This document shows, piece after piece, positions 31,260-43,079 of a DNA stretch of 64,000 nucleotides. The stretch is from Rhynchopus sp. YZ270_cl-10 (lineage: Eukaryota; Euglenozoa; Diplonemea; Diplonemida; Diplonemidae): assembly GCA_964035575.1 (NCBI GenBank), contig OZ037868.1, forward strand, positions 806,001 through 870,000, written 5' to 3'. Below the pieces are notes generated by a model. The model saw nothing but the letters and a program-made list of their open reading frames with translations. It made no database searches and was not told the DNA's origin. The stretch's first letter is position 1, and each line of letters opens with the position of its first letter. The position numbers and the translations under genes are program-made.

Positions 31260-33502
31260 GCAGGAGTTACTGAACTCGGAGCACTTCGATGTGGTGGCTC
31301 TGCAGGAGCTGAAGGAGGCGCAGACAGCACTGCCCGCGTTCCCGGGCTACACCCCCTTCCTCCGGAAGCGCACGCAACGCCGCACCCCCAATGGCAGCCT
31401 GTACTCCGGAGGCGGCATAGCCACGCTGGTGCACACAAGCCACCAAGCCTCCCTCACCTGGGCCAGCGGGGAGCCAAGTGTGACGGAGCGTCTTGACGTG
31501 AGGGTGACGACGGAGCATCGGGAGTACACGGTGACGAACCTGTACCGACCTGGAGGTGTAGGCAGCAGCGCTGATGACCTGCGTGTGGACGACTTCTCTG
31601 CAGATGACCTCCCCTCCGACGAAGACTCCATCATCCTCGGTGACTTCAACGTCCACCACCCTGCGTGGGACCTCCAAGCGAAGCCAGATGCCAAAGGGTC
31701 ACAGCTACACCAGTGGTCGCTGCGCAACGCCATGCAGGTGCTCAACTGCCCCAACACAGTCACGCGCTTCTCCGGAACAGTCTTCTCCTCACCGGACATC
31801 ACCTTGGTACACAGGAACGTAGAAGCCACATGGACCACACTTTGCGCACGAGGCTCCGACCACCTCCCCATCCTAGTCACAGTGCAACCTCCGACGGAAG
31901 GGGAGGAAGTGAACGGAGGCGACGAAGACGCGACAGTGCCCGAACACCTGCTGAGATGGTGCTGGTCACGTGCGGATTGGGAGGCGTACACGGCAGAGCT
32001 GGAGCGTTACGCCCCCAAGGCCCACAACTGGGGTGGTGTAGATGCGGTGAACAGGTTCACGGGATTGTGCAAGAACATCGCAGAAAAACACATCCCACTC
32101 TCCCACCACACCTCCACACCAAGGGTCAGGAAGTCGTGGTTCACTCCTCAGGTCCATGAATTGCTGCAAGAACGCAACGCAGTGACGGAACTACTTCTCT
32201 CCGCGGACGAGACGGAACGCGACGTCCAAGCCGAAAAGCTGAAAGAGCTGAAGGTCGCCACCTCCTGTGCCATCATGGATGCGAAGCAGCAGGCATGGGT
32301 GCGTAGCTGCAACGCCGCCACACCACCACCTCTCAGCAGCACTTTCCGGAGGTTGAAGGAGCTCAGTGGTGACCGGGTGAAACCCATCACCAAAGCAGTC
32401 GCTACCCCGGAGGGCCCTCTGACGAACACACCGCAGGAAAAAGCGAACACCCTGGCCCGCTACTTCGCCGCAGTGAGTGGAGACGGCACGCCCCCTTCTC
32501 TCGCCAACCCGCAGCGTACTGCTAGGCGCAACAACACACAGAGCGCGGGCTACACCGGAGCGGCAAGCGAAGCTCCCTTCACCTTGCCGGAGCTCGATTA
32601 CGCGATGAGCTCGCTGAAGCTGGGCAAAGCACCTGGGCTGGACGAGATGCACAACGAGCTCTTGCTGCATCTTGGGCCCAAAGGACGAGACGCCTTACTC
32701 CACGTCCTCAACTTATCCTGGTGCAAAGGTGAACTCCCTACATCGTGGCTGCAGAGCAACATCGTGCCCATCGCTAAGAACGGGAAGGACGCCAGCATCC
32801 CCGCGTCGTACCGCCCCATCTCTCTTACGAGCAACGTCTGCAAACTCTTGGAGAAGATGGTCAAGTGCCGCATCACCCAGATGCAAGACAGTCCGGACCT
32901 GCCGCAGTACAGGGGCCCACACCGCACACAAGCAGGTTTCCGCCGTCGTCTCTCCACGATAGACCAGCTCGCGGCGCTCATGCAGCGGGTGAATGCGGGG
33001 AAGAACCGCCCCACCATCGCACTCTTCTTCGACGTAGAAAAGGCGTTCGACACTGTGTCTCGCAAGCGCATACTCCAGGCGCTGAAGCACAAGCAGCACC
33101 TGCCACCACGCTACCTCAACTGGATTGAAGCCTTCACCAGTGACCGCTCCGCCTGTGTTTCAGTGGATGGAGCAAAGAGTGCGCAGTACGTGATGAGAGC
33201 TGGAGTACCGCAGGGTACAGTACTGTCACCCCTCCTTTTCCTCGCTGCTATGGACGAAGTTGCGGAAGCGCTCGACGACCTCAGTGCAACATATCCCACA
33301 TTCTTCGCCGACAACATGGCAGTCACCGTGCAAGGGGAAACATTAGGGGAAGTGCAAGAATTGGCGCAAGCGGTCATCAACCGTGTCACAGCGGCGATGG
33401 AGCCACTCGGAATGCGCCTCTCCAGCACAAAGACCGTCTTCACCTTCTTCGGCACAAGAAACGTCCTCAACAAGTACCCGTTAGCGGCCGACACAGAACT
33501 TT
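31260..33502 (+). pseudogene. LINE ORF2 middle part: APE endonuclease and reverse transcriptase
   Basis: The APE endonuclease continues with VVALQE, NLYRPG, ILGDFNVHHPAWD (31639 on), SPDITLV and GSDHLPI. The reverse transcriptase follows: YRPISL, ALFFDVEKAFDTV (motif A), GVPQGTVLSPLLF (motif B) and FFADN at 33301-33315. The last is motif C, which in LINE copy 2 and in the family is FADD. The second catalytic Asp is thus Asn (codon AAC at 33313-33315), which should abolish polymerisation. The frame then runs into the GTTTCCCTAG element at 33503. Confidence 0.85.
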
Positions 33503-34399
33503 GTTTCCCTAGGGAGGGTCAAAAAGACCCTCCCGCCAGCTACTTTACACGCCCGCCGGGAGGGTCAAACCCACCCGGCGGGAGGGTAAACCTGGCGGGA
33601 GGGTCCGGACCCTCCCGCCAGGTCTGGGGACCCTCCCGCCAGGTCTGGGGACCCTCCCGCCAGGTCTGGGGACCCTCCCGCCAGGTCTGGGGACCCTCCC
33701 GCCAGGTCTGGGGACCCTCCCGCCAGGTCTGGGGACCCTCCCGCCAGGTCTGGGGACCCTCCCGCCAGGTCTGTGGACCCTCCCGCCAGGTCTGTGGACC
33801 CTCCCGCCAGGTCTGTGGACCCTCCCGCCAGGTCTGGGGACCCTCCCGCCAGGTCTGGGGACCCTCCCGCCAGGTCTGGGGACCCTCCCGCCAGGTCTGT
33901 GGACCCTCCCGCCAGGTCTGTGGACCCTCCCGCCAGGTCTGGGGACCCTCCCGCCAGGTCTGGGGACCCTCCCGCCAGGTCTGGGGACCCTCCCGCCAGC
34001 TTTTTGGACCCTCCCGCCAGGTTTTTTGGGTTTTTCTCACTCTACGTAGCGTCGGTGAGGGTGTTTTTGACCCTCCCGCGTGAAACAAAGCGTCCTACAA
34101 CCCCCCTAGCCACCCCTTAGGCTCTCCGTTGTGAGGGTCCTTTTCGAAACCGCTCCCGCCGGGTTTTTTGCTCTCGGGAGCCCTGTTGGACCACGAGGGG
34201 ACCCGTGTGGGCCCTCGGGAGGCCGTGTGGGGCTCGGGCTTCGCCCTCGTTCCCCCACACGGCCTCCCTCGGGCCCACACGGGTCCCCTCGTGGTCCAAC
34301 AGGGCTCCCTCGAGCAAAAAACCCGGCGGGAGGGTTTCGAAAATATGACCCTCCCGCCGGGAGCCTTCGGGTACCTGGCGGGAGGGTTGTAAATACTCA
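33503..34399. mobile_element. GTTTCCCTAG element, copy 2 (897 bp)
   Basis: Same ends as the 11613 copy. LINE copy 2 gives the empty site (AACTTTGGCTGAGG), so the insertion is precise, with TT on both sides. About 20 units of the 22-bp repeat (about 33605-34020) are followed by the long palindrome (about 34145-34345). It is longer than copy 1 by about nine repeat units. Confidence 0.85.
33605..34020. repeat. 22-bp repeat array, about 20 units
   Basis: GGACCCTCCCGCCAGGTCTG units with TGG or GGG endings in blocks. The block pattern suggests duplication of several units at a time. Confidence 0.85.
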
Positions 34400-34925
34400 T
34401 TGGCTGAGGAACGGTATTCGGGTGCCCTACTCCGCCACACCCAAATACCTGGGATTGACGCTGGATCCGTCCTTGACGATGGAGGCACACACCACCGCAG
34501 TCATCACCAGGGTGCAAAAAAGGCTCGGTCTGATGAAGATGTTGTCTGGAACCACGTGGGGAGCTAACACACACACCCTCCGCACCACCTATCTCACATA
34601 CGTACTTCCCCTGATCCGCTATGCTCTTGGCATATACGGTCCACAGCTGTCAACACACCTGATGGACAAGCTGGAGGCCGAACACAACGCCGCGGCGCGT
34701 ATCATCACCGGATGTCCTTTGCCTACGTCTCGCGCCAAATTGCTGTGGGAGGCACGCCTGACCCCGATAGTGGACCTGATGCGATTGGACGCCGTAACTG
34801 CGTTCGAGTTGTTTCGGCGTCACACCGACACGCCAGGGAAAGCGGCCTGCGGCTACACCTCCGCCTCCCTCACGCTCAACAACTGGCTCTCCGCCGCCCA
34901 GCGACTCTCCTCCGAGGCACACAAG
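34400..34925 (+). pseudogene. LINE ORF2 part: after the RT fingers/palm (thumb and linker)
   Basis: This continues the polyprotein: GIRVPYSATPKYLGLTLD, a helical thumb (ITRVQKRLGLMKMLSG) and a linker up to RLSSEAHK. It contains no catalytic residues. It is cut at 34925 by the hAT-like element, and LINE copy 2 shows the uninterrupted reading EAHKEFRRPG. Confidence 0.8.
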
Positions 34926-35879
34926 CATGGCTCGGAGCGTGGCTGCCACGTGTGGCGGTGACGTCGAGGTGTGGCAGGGGCGTGGCGGTCGCGTGGCAGC
35001 CACGCTTGCCACGCTTTCTCCTGGTCAACGTGGCGGTACCCCTGCCACACCGTGGCGGTCGTGGCAGCCACGACCGCCACGGTGTGGCAGACGTGGCTGC
35101 CACACCTGCCACGTCTGCCACATGTGGGAGCGGCGATTTCTGTGCTAACTGAACTCTGAAAAATTTTTTTGTGAGCACCCTATTTTGACGATTTGAGCTC
35201 ATTAAAAGCAAAATCGGGCACTTTTGAGCATCTGTGGTCATCTAAAACGCGGTTTTGAGTTTCCGCCCTTAACTGGTACCTCAGAAAGTAGTTGTCGAAA
35301 AAAAAATTTTTCGAAAAAAAAAAATTTTTTTTTTCGCAAAGGGAAATCTCAGGCTACCCCTGATAGTGGATCCTTGGGTGTCCAAAAGTGCAAAAAAAAC
35401 GCAAAATTTTGATGTTTTGACCACCTGTGGGCACCTAAAACGCACTTCTCTGCCCAAAAAACGGACCCCGATTTTTTCCTGAGCGTTTTTATGACTGTGA
35501 AATTTTTGAAATTTTTGTCTCGAAAATTTCAATTTTCGCAAAGGCAAAATTGAGTTATTTTGATGATTTTTTGCAGAAAAATGCAGGGAAATTGCTTAAA
35601 AAGGCTCAAAAGTTGAAAATTCTGGCTTTATTTGAAAGATTGGGCCAGAACTAGGAAAAAAGGGCCAAAAAAAAAAATAAGGATCGTAAGGGAAAACCGA
35701 ATTTCGCAATTTTCAAATTTTTCAATTTTTTTGTCTTTGCGAAAATTTCGCTTTTTCTAAGGTAAAATTGCGTTTTTTTGATTATTCCCTGCAGAAATAC
35801 GCAGGGAATAGCTATTTCCCTCCCTCCCGCCAGAGCCCGAGGGCGCCCTTGAGGGAGGTCAGGGCAGCCCGAGGGCCGA

Positions 35880-36030
35880 AGTTTTATCATTCAGAATGAA
35901 GTCCGTCGTAATCGAGGTTTCATCGTTCAAAATGAAGTCCGTCGTAACCGATGTTTTATCATTCAGAATGAAGCTCGTCGTAATAGAGGTTTCATTGTTC
36001 ATAATGAAGTCCGTCGTAATCGAGTCCTTA
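35880..36030. repeat. 36-bp minisatellite, copy 2 (about four units)
   Basis: ATGAAGTCCGTCGTAACCGA-type units on the plus strand run into ATGAAGTCCTTCGTAGCCCA. The latter matches the leader of the transposase frame in the long element. Confidence 0.8.
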
Positions 36031-36166
36031 TTTTTCAAGAATGAAGTTCGTTGTATTCGCTACTCCTCTTTGAAAAATAAAGTCTGTCGTATTCTTTATT
36101 ATATTTTTCATTTATTTCTTCAGAAATGAAGTCCTTCGTAGCCCACACGATCACTACAGACAATAT

Positions 36167-36319
36167 GTGAGTATACAAAACAAAGATTATTTTTGAACTT
36201 TTCATTTCATACATCAACCCCTGTTCTCCTCCCTAAACCCTACCCATTTTTTTACACTACACCACAGAAACCACACTAAATACTTCCTACTCTCTCTTTT
36301 GACAGTGGCAGGATTTCAG
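36167..36319 (+). other. Intron remnant of the hAT element, copy 2
   Basis: GTGAGTATAC to TTTCAG, 153 bp, with a pyrimidine tract before the AG. Here the sequence before the donor is the transposase leader (CAGACAATAT), not the 3' exon seen at 46697. The internal deletion thus kept a usable donor. Confidence 0.55.
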
Positions 36320-36349
36320 AAGTCCTCCACTCCTCGCAAAAGAATGGAC

Positions 36350-36480
36350 ACTTTTGGTACCAACTTTTCCTTAGGGATTTTAACTTTTGTGGCGCTTCGC
36401 GCCGAAGGGCGAAGCCCTTAGGCGCGAAGCGCCACAAAAGTTAAAATCCCTAAGGAAAAGTTGGTACCAAAAGTGTCTCA
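36350..36480. repeat. Perfect long palindrome around GGCGCTTCGCGCC
   Basis: Arms of about 55 bp (ACACTTTTGGTACCAACTTT, then TTAACTTTTGTGGCGC) surround a short loop near 36418. The same structure is at 46385-46520. At 20395-20425 the third element has only GACACTTTTGGTACCAAAAGTGTC, as if the palindrome had collapsed at its GGTACC. Confidence 0.85.
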
Positions 36481-39418
36481 AAATGGACATCTATTTTTTG
36501 GCTTTTTGACCACCTGTGTGGCTGCCACGTGGCAGCCACGTGGCAGCCACGCTGCCACGTGTGGCTGCCACACTCCTAGCCATGACCTCTACGTTAGTAG
36601 ATTTCCAGGTTGACCGTAGAGCAACCAAACTTTTTTGCTTTTTTTGCTAACACAAAAGTTAAAATCCCTAAGGAAAAGTTGGTACCAAAAGTGTCTCAAA
36701 ATGGACATCTATTTTTTGGCTTTTTGACCACCTGTGTGGCTGCCACGTGGCAGCCACGTGGCAGCCACGCTGCCACGTGTGGCTGCCACACTCCTAGCCA
36801 TGACCTCTACGTTAGTAGATTTCCAGGTTGACCGTAGAGCAACCAAACTTTTTTGCTTTTTTTGCTAACACAAAAGTTAAAATCCCTAAGGAAAAGTTGG
36901 TACCAAAAGTGTCTCAAAATGGACATCTATTTTTTGGCTTTTTGACCACCTGTGTGGCTGCCACGTGGCAGCCACGTGGCAGCCACGCTGCCACGTGTGG
37001 CTGCCACACTCCTAGCCATGACCTCTACGTTAGTAGATTTCCAGGTTGACCGTAGAGCAACCAAACTTTTTTGCTTTTTTTGCTAACACAAAAGTTAAAA
37101 TCCCTAAGGAAAAGTTGGTACCAAAAGTGTCTCAAAATGGACATCTATTTTTTGGCTTTTTGACCACCTGTGTGGCTGCCACGTGGCAGCCACGTGGCAG
37201 CCACGCTGCCACGTGTGGCTGCCACACTCCTAGCCATGACCTCTACGTTAGTAGATTTCCAGGTTGACCGTAGAGCAACCAAACTTTTTTGCTTTTTTTG
37301 CTAACACAAAAGTTAAAATCCCTAAGGAAAAGTTGGTACCAAAAGTGTCTCAAAATGGACATCTATTTTTTGGCTTTTTGACCACCTGTGTGGCTGCCAC
37401 GTGGCAGCCACGTGGCAGCCACGCTGCCACGTGTGGCTGCCACACTCCTAGCCATGACCTCTACGTTAGTAGATTTCCAGGTTGACCGTAGAGCAACCAA
37501 ACTTTTTTGCTTTTTTTGCTAACACAAAAGTTAAAATCCCTAAGGAAAAGTTGGTACCAAAAGTGTCTCAAAATGGACATCTATTTTTTGGCTTTTTGAC
37601 CACCTGTGTGGCTGCCACGTGGCAGCCACGTGGCAGCCACGCTGCCACGTGTGGCTGCCACACTCCTAGCCATGACCTCTACGTTAGTAGATTTCCAGGT
37701 TGACCGTAGAGCAACCAAACTTTTTTGCTTTTTTTGCTAACACAAAAGTTAAAATCCCTAAGGAAAAGTTGGTACCAAAAGTGTCTCAAAATGGACATCT
37801 ATTTTTTGGCTTTTTGACCACCTGTGTGGCTGCCACGTGGCAGCCACGTGGCAGCCACGCTGCCACGTGTGGCTGCCACACTCCTAGCCATGACCTCTAC
37901 GTTAGTAGATTTCCAGGTTGACCGTAGAGCAACCAAACTTTTTTGCTTTTTTTGCTAACACAAAAGTTAAAATCCCTAAGGAAAAGTTGGTACCAAAAGT
38001 GTCTCAAAATGGACATCTATTTTTTGGCTTTTTGACCACCTGTGTGGCTGCCACGTGGCAGCCACGTGGCAGCCACGCTGCCACGTGTGGCTGCCACACT
38101 CCTAGCCATGACCTCTACGTTAGTAGATTTCCAGGTTGACCGTAGAGCAACCAAACTTTTTTGCTTTTTTTGCTAACACAAAAGTTAAAATCCCTAAGGA
38201 AAAGTTGGTACCAAAAGTGTCTCAAAATGGACATCTATTTTTTGGCTTTTTGACCACCTGTGTGGCTGCCACGTGGCAGCCACGTGGCAGCCACGCTGCC
38301 ACGTGTGGCTGCCACACTCCTAGCCATGACCTCTACGTTAGTAGATTTCCAGGTTGACCGTAGAGCAACCAAACTTTTTTGCTTTTTTTGCTAACACAAA
38401 AGTTAAAATCCCTAAGGAAAAGTTGGTACCAAAAGTGTCTCAAAATGGACATCTATTTTTTGGCTTTTTGACCACCTGTGTGGCTGCCACGTGGCAGCCA
38501 CGTGGCAGCCACGCTGCCACGTGTGGCTGCCACACTCCTAGCCATGACCTCTACGTTAGTAGATTTCCAGGTTGACCGTAGAGCAACCAAACTTTTTTGC
38601 TTTTTTTGCTAACACAAAAGTTAAAATCCCTAAGGAAAAGTTGGTACCAAAAGTGTCTCAAAATGGACATCTATTTTTTGGCTTTTTGACCACCTGTGTG
38701 GCTGCCACGTGGCAGCCACGTGGCAGCCACGCTGCCACGTGTGGCTGCCACACTCCTAGCCATGACCTCTACGTTAGTAGATTTCCAGGTTGACCGTAGA
38801 GCAACCAAACTTTTTTGCTTTTTTTGCTAACACAAAAGTTAAAATCCCTAAGGAAAAGTTGGTACCAAAAGTGTCTCAAAATGGACATCTATTTTTTGGC
38901 TTTTTGACCACCTGTGTGGCTGCCACGTGGCAGCCACGTGGCAGCCACGCTGCCACGTGTGGCTGCCACACTCCTAGCCATGACCTCTACGTTAGTAGAT
39001 TTCCAGGTTGACCGTAGAGCAACCAAACTTTTTTGCTTTTTTTGCTAACACAAAAGTTAAAATCCCTAAGGAAAAGTTGGTACCAAAAGTGTCTCAAAAT
39101 GGACATCTATTTTTTGGCTTTTTGACCACCTGTGTGGCTGCCACGTGGCAGCCACGTGGCAGCCACGCTGCCACGTGTGGCTGCCACACTCCTAGCCATG
39201 ACCTCTACGTTAGTAGATTTCCAGGTTGACCGTAGAGCAACCAAACTTTTTTGCTTTTTTTGCTAACACAAAAGTTAAAATCCCTAAGGAAAAGTTGGTA
39301 CCAAAAGTGTCTCAAAATGGACATCTATTTTTTGGCTTTTTGACCACCTGTGTGGCTGCCACGTGGCAGCCACGTGGCAGCCACGCTGCCACGTGTGGCT
39401 GCCACACTCCTAGCCATG
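36425..39418. repeat. 218-bp tandem array, 13 units plus part
   Basis: Reverse orientation relative to the 18542 array. Each unit ends CTCCTAGCCATG, the transposon terminus, and the last one is the actual element end at 39418. Units look identical to each other and to those at 18542. Confidence 0.95.
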
Positions 39419-40472
39419 ACACAAGGAGTTCCGCAGACCTGGGGTGCATATGGCAGATATGCAGCGTCACCTGCCTGTAGACCCGTGGTATTGGAGTGAC
39501 GTACTGCCCCGCCTAAGTATCACCGCCACGATACCTGGGATACGCCGCTCCGACCCTGAGCCAGATGACGAAAAATTCCTGCTCCTCACAGAGGAGGCCC
39601 TCCAACGCCTTCCCCCCTGCGAATGGCACGCCTACACCGACGGCTCTGTCCAGGGCAAAAGCGGGGGTGCTGGGGTAGTGCTGTACAAGCTCCCCGAGAT
39701 GCGAGAACCCAACTGCTCCTTCTCCTACGGGGCCGGCACCGGCGCAAGCATCTTTCAAGCCGAAATGATCGCCATAGGCCACTCCATTGACCTTCTCTTT
39801 GACAAAGCAACCCCTGGGGCCACCTGCGCCATCCTCACAGACTCGCAATCGTCCCTGCGTGCGCTAGAGAGCGGTCCCAAGAAGGCCAGAGAGGACTTCG
39901 AACACAAACTCTGGAAAGGACTACACCGGCTTGCCGGCAACAACATAAACCTAATACTGCACTACGTCCCCTCGCATGTGCAGGTCCTGGGCAATGATGC
40001 TGCTGACGCTGCGGCCGCAGAAGGCACCAAGATGGTGCAGAGCCCTGGCCTGTCCTTCTCTGCCGCCAGATCATGTGCGAGACGTCACCTGGCGAACACC
40101 CCTTCCGTCGAGCAGCCCGGCACGAACACGGTGTACGCCAGGAAGGCCGGAGCGGACGTAGCGGTGCTGCAACCTCCCGTCCACTGCACGGACCTCACCC
40201 GCAGGGGGGAAACCACCATCCGCAGCCTCCGAGCTGGCAGCAACCAGCTAACGTTCGACTTCCGCACCTCGTCGAACACTGCCACATGCCTGCGATGCGA
40301 CAAGCCCTGCACCCTGAAGCACCTGTTCTTCTCCTGCCGACAAACGTGTAGCGAAAGCCTCCCGGACCTCCATACCCTCCTCATGCGAGAGCCGGCGACC
40401 GCCCTGAAGTACCTCGTCAGCGAGAGTTTCCTGCCTGGCCCGCTTGAGGAGTACCTCCGTAACGGTAGTTAG
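39419..40472 (+). pseudogene. LINE ORF2 end: RNase H and Cys/His tail
   Basis: The RNase H catalytic set is complete: D in YTDGSV, E in FQAEMIAIGHS, D in ILTDSQSS, and H and D in YVPSHVQVLGNDAAD. A zinc-binding-like tail CLRCDKPCTLKHLFFSC follows, then the stop at 40472. RNase H plus a C-terminal Cys/His motif is typical of I/ingi-type LINEs. It differs from LINE copy 2 at a few residues (for example ASIFQ here, ASSFQ there). Confidence 0.85.
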
Positions 40473-42689
40473 TCGTGACTGAGTTGTTGTTGATTAATAT
40501 TATTATGTTCTGTGTTTAATCTTGTGTCATAGGCTGCAGTACGACTTACGTCGCGCTGCTAGCCCCTGACAACAAGCGTGTTATTCATGTCCCCCTATTT
40601 ACAACGGGTATTTTGTTGCTTTTCTGCTGTCTTTCCCCACATGTTACCCAATCAAAAGCCTTTCGTTCGCTCGTTCAGCGTTCCCCCTACCCATTTTTCC
40701 ACATCTCTACCACACTTCTCACACCGTAGAAATCCCTGATGCATAATTCTCTCTCGCTATTGAAGCCCCAGGTCCCTCCGCACTCGAAGTACGCCCAGAG
40801 AGGCGTACTCCACATTTTACCCAGCGGACGCTTCTTTATGCACCTAGTTATCCCCTTTTTATGCCGCCACTCCCTAAACTCTCTGTACCACAGCACAATG
40901 TATTTACCGCTCTTTTGGAGGTCAACAGTCGTTAAACACAAGTAGATTAGGAGCATCTGACTGTACATTAATCAATTAAAGCAAACTATACATGTGCGGA
41001 CGGAGGTGTACCACACATCTACCCTACGAATGCTCTTCCCGTGCCCCAATTCCCCCCCTATTTAATACTGCCAACACACCCTTCCCCCTTTACACAATAC
41101 GCACGTGCCGGTGAAGCTGCTTAGGGGTCTACCCGGCCACCTTGCATTTTCCACCGATTACGCTGCCTGTCAAAACAACAACACAATCTTGAGGGTCACC
41201 AGCGACTACCGCGCTGCAGTTACCCCATTGTTCCCCTTCAAAGGGTAGTGACCCACACTTTTACTTTAACTGCTCACACCTTATCCTCTTTTGAAACTTT
41301 TAAAATGCAAAATGTAACCTTTTCTGTCGCAACCAAACACCTCGAGGGGAGGCGCCAGTGTCTACCGCGCTCTGGTAACCTCCTCTTTTTCATTTATGAT
41401 TTATTTTTCTTTTACGGCAGCAATTACTGTTAGGTGAAAGGGTGCGTAGCGACACCCCCGATGCGAGCTACCAACACAACCATCAAAACCCCCCTTATGA
41501 CTAAACATGCAAGCACATGCACGCACAAACACTACATGTGCCCAAAGAGGCGTGCGGCGCGTCTTACCATACGGACGTTCTTCCCGCCCACCAAAATCCC
41601 AAATTCCCCAACTCCCCTATTTAATACCCCCACCTCACCCTTCCCCCTTTACACAATACACACGTGCCGGTGAAGCTGCGTAGGAGTCTACTAGGCCACC
41701 TTGCATGCTCCACCAGGTACGCTACTAGCGAAAACAACAGCACACTCTTATGGGACACTATGTCAACCGCAGTAGCCCCAAACTTCCCCCCCACGGGTAG
41801 TGACACACACTTCTACAATTTGTAACAAAACAAAACTTTAATAACTCAAATTTTAATTTTTAAAAAAAAAAATGTTTTATTTTAAAATATTTTTTTTCGC
41901 AATTGCAAACTGAAACAACCTGTCGCTATCAACACCTTGCGGGGAGGCGCCAGTGGGTACCGCGCCCCTGTAACCTCCCACCTTTTTATTTTCGGCAGCA
42001 GTCACTGTAAAGTAGACGGGTGCGTAGCGACACCCCCGATGCGAGCCACCTGTACTACCATTTAACCCCCCTTATCCCCATATGCAAGTAAGATACGTTA
42101 CGCAATGTGGGAACGTACTACTCGTGCCCTACTCACTAGTTTATTTTTCTGCCACGACAACCCCCAGACTCAGCCCCTGCCCGTGGCCCGATGTAGTACC
42201 CTAAGCACACCCGATTGCGGCACAGGCAAATGCGACGACAAGGGGAGGAGGGGTGGGGAGAGCGATGGGTACCTGAAGTGGAAGTTGCGCCTCTGCTGGG
42301 TGTCCGAGTCTCATAGGTAATAACACGAGCCACATGCCCCAAAAGAACGCCACCAACACCCCAACAAGGGCAAATCGTGTACGCCGCCACAACACAAACC
42401 TACCTAAGAGATCAGGGCTCCTGGTGGGGGTTTGCGACTGCCACAGATGCCTGCCTCTCACTCTGCCCGCCCCCTCGCCCCTAAAGACACACAAACACAC
42501 CAGTCACTGCATTTTGTTGATGTTAAAATCGATTGCGCCCTGGGTGCTATCTTGGGATATGAAAGGGGGAAAGCGTGTGATGGGGGCGAGCTGTGTGTAC
42601 CCTATTTGCTGCCTTACGTTTCACTTTCCACACCGCCCCATATAAATACACACTAGTTATACTTACACAATGCATATTCCCTTTTATTT
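40473..42689 (+). other. LINE 3' UTR, copy 1 (end missing)
   Basis: It matches 55990-58190 in reverse. It contains an imperfect internal duplication of about 560 bp: CCCTATTTAATAC / CACGTGCCGGTGAAGCTGC occurs near 41060-41125 and again near 41620-41680. GGGTGCGTAGCGACACCCCCG occurs near 41440 and 42028. The last 350 bp and the poly(A) of the family are absent, cut by the element starting at 42690. Confidence 0.75.
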
Positions 42690-43079
42690 CCTTAACACTC
42701 TGTGTTAAGGTTTTTAAGGTTGCTTTTGTGGCGTACCCCCCCACCCCTTGGCACCCCCGACGGGGTACCCCAAAAAATGACATTTCTCGCAGAGGCGCCA
42801 AAGTGTAAGATTTTTTCGGCATTGGAAAGATAGGGCCAAAAATCGAGTTCTTACTAAATCAGATCGCTGAGAGATTAGTTTTTAATTCCTATTTTCGTGT
42901 CGCGAGTTTACGTGTAAAATGCCTTAGGAACCGTGCGTTCCTTAAGGGTTCTTAAGGATTCTACAGGGAAAACAGGCGTTTTGGCCAAAAACACGGTTTT
43001 TCAGGCAGGTAACCGGGTTTGCGGCTTGGGAAACGTGCCAACGCGGTGTGAGAACCATGCGTGGGGGTTTGTAACCACT

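Larger units (their letters stand above)
34926..39418. mobile_element. hAT deletion derivative, CATGGCTCGGAG / CTCCTAGCCATG ends
   Basis: ACACAAG duplications lie at 34919-34925 and 39419-39425. LINE copy 2 shows the empty site with one ACACAAG. The two ends are the same as those of the 9.8-kb element at 44763-54580 in opposite orientation. Inside are the GTGGCGGTCGTGGC end region, shared modules, the 36-bp repeat, the start of the transposase leader joined directly to the intron segment, a long palindrome and the 218-bp array. The transposase coding region is missing, so this copy is non-autonomous. Confidence 0.9.
23454..42689 (+). mobile_element. LINE copy 1 (2A, APE, RT, RNase H), split three times
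   Basis: A non-LTR retrotransposon on the plus strand: a putative 5' UTR (23454-24174), ORF1, a Q-rich leader with a 2A peptide, endonuclease, reverse transcriptase, RNase H and a 3' UTR of at least 2.2 kb. Later insertions at 26241-31259, 33503-34399 and 34926-39418 split ORF2, and a foldback element cuts the 3' UTR at 42690. The 2A, APE, RT, RNase H and Cys/His tail order resembles the ingi/L1Tc and Vingi group. The left boundary is set by loss of CAACG-type satellite and is approximate. Confidence 0.8.

Noticed and set aside
18731-39480. Repeated 73-codon frame (MTVEQPNFFAFFANTKVK...)
   Set aside because: One per 218-bp satellite unit. Conservation follows from DNA homogenisation, and the frame spans the transposon terminus of each unit.
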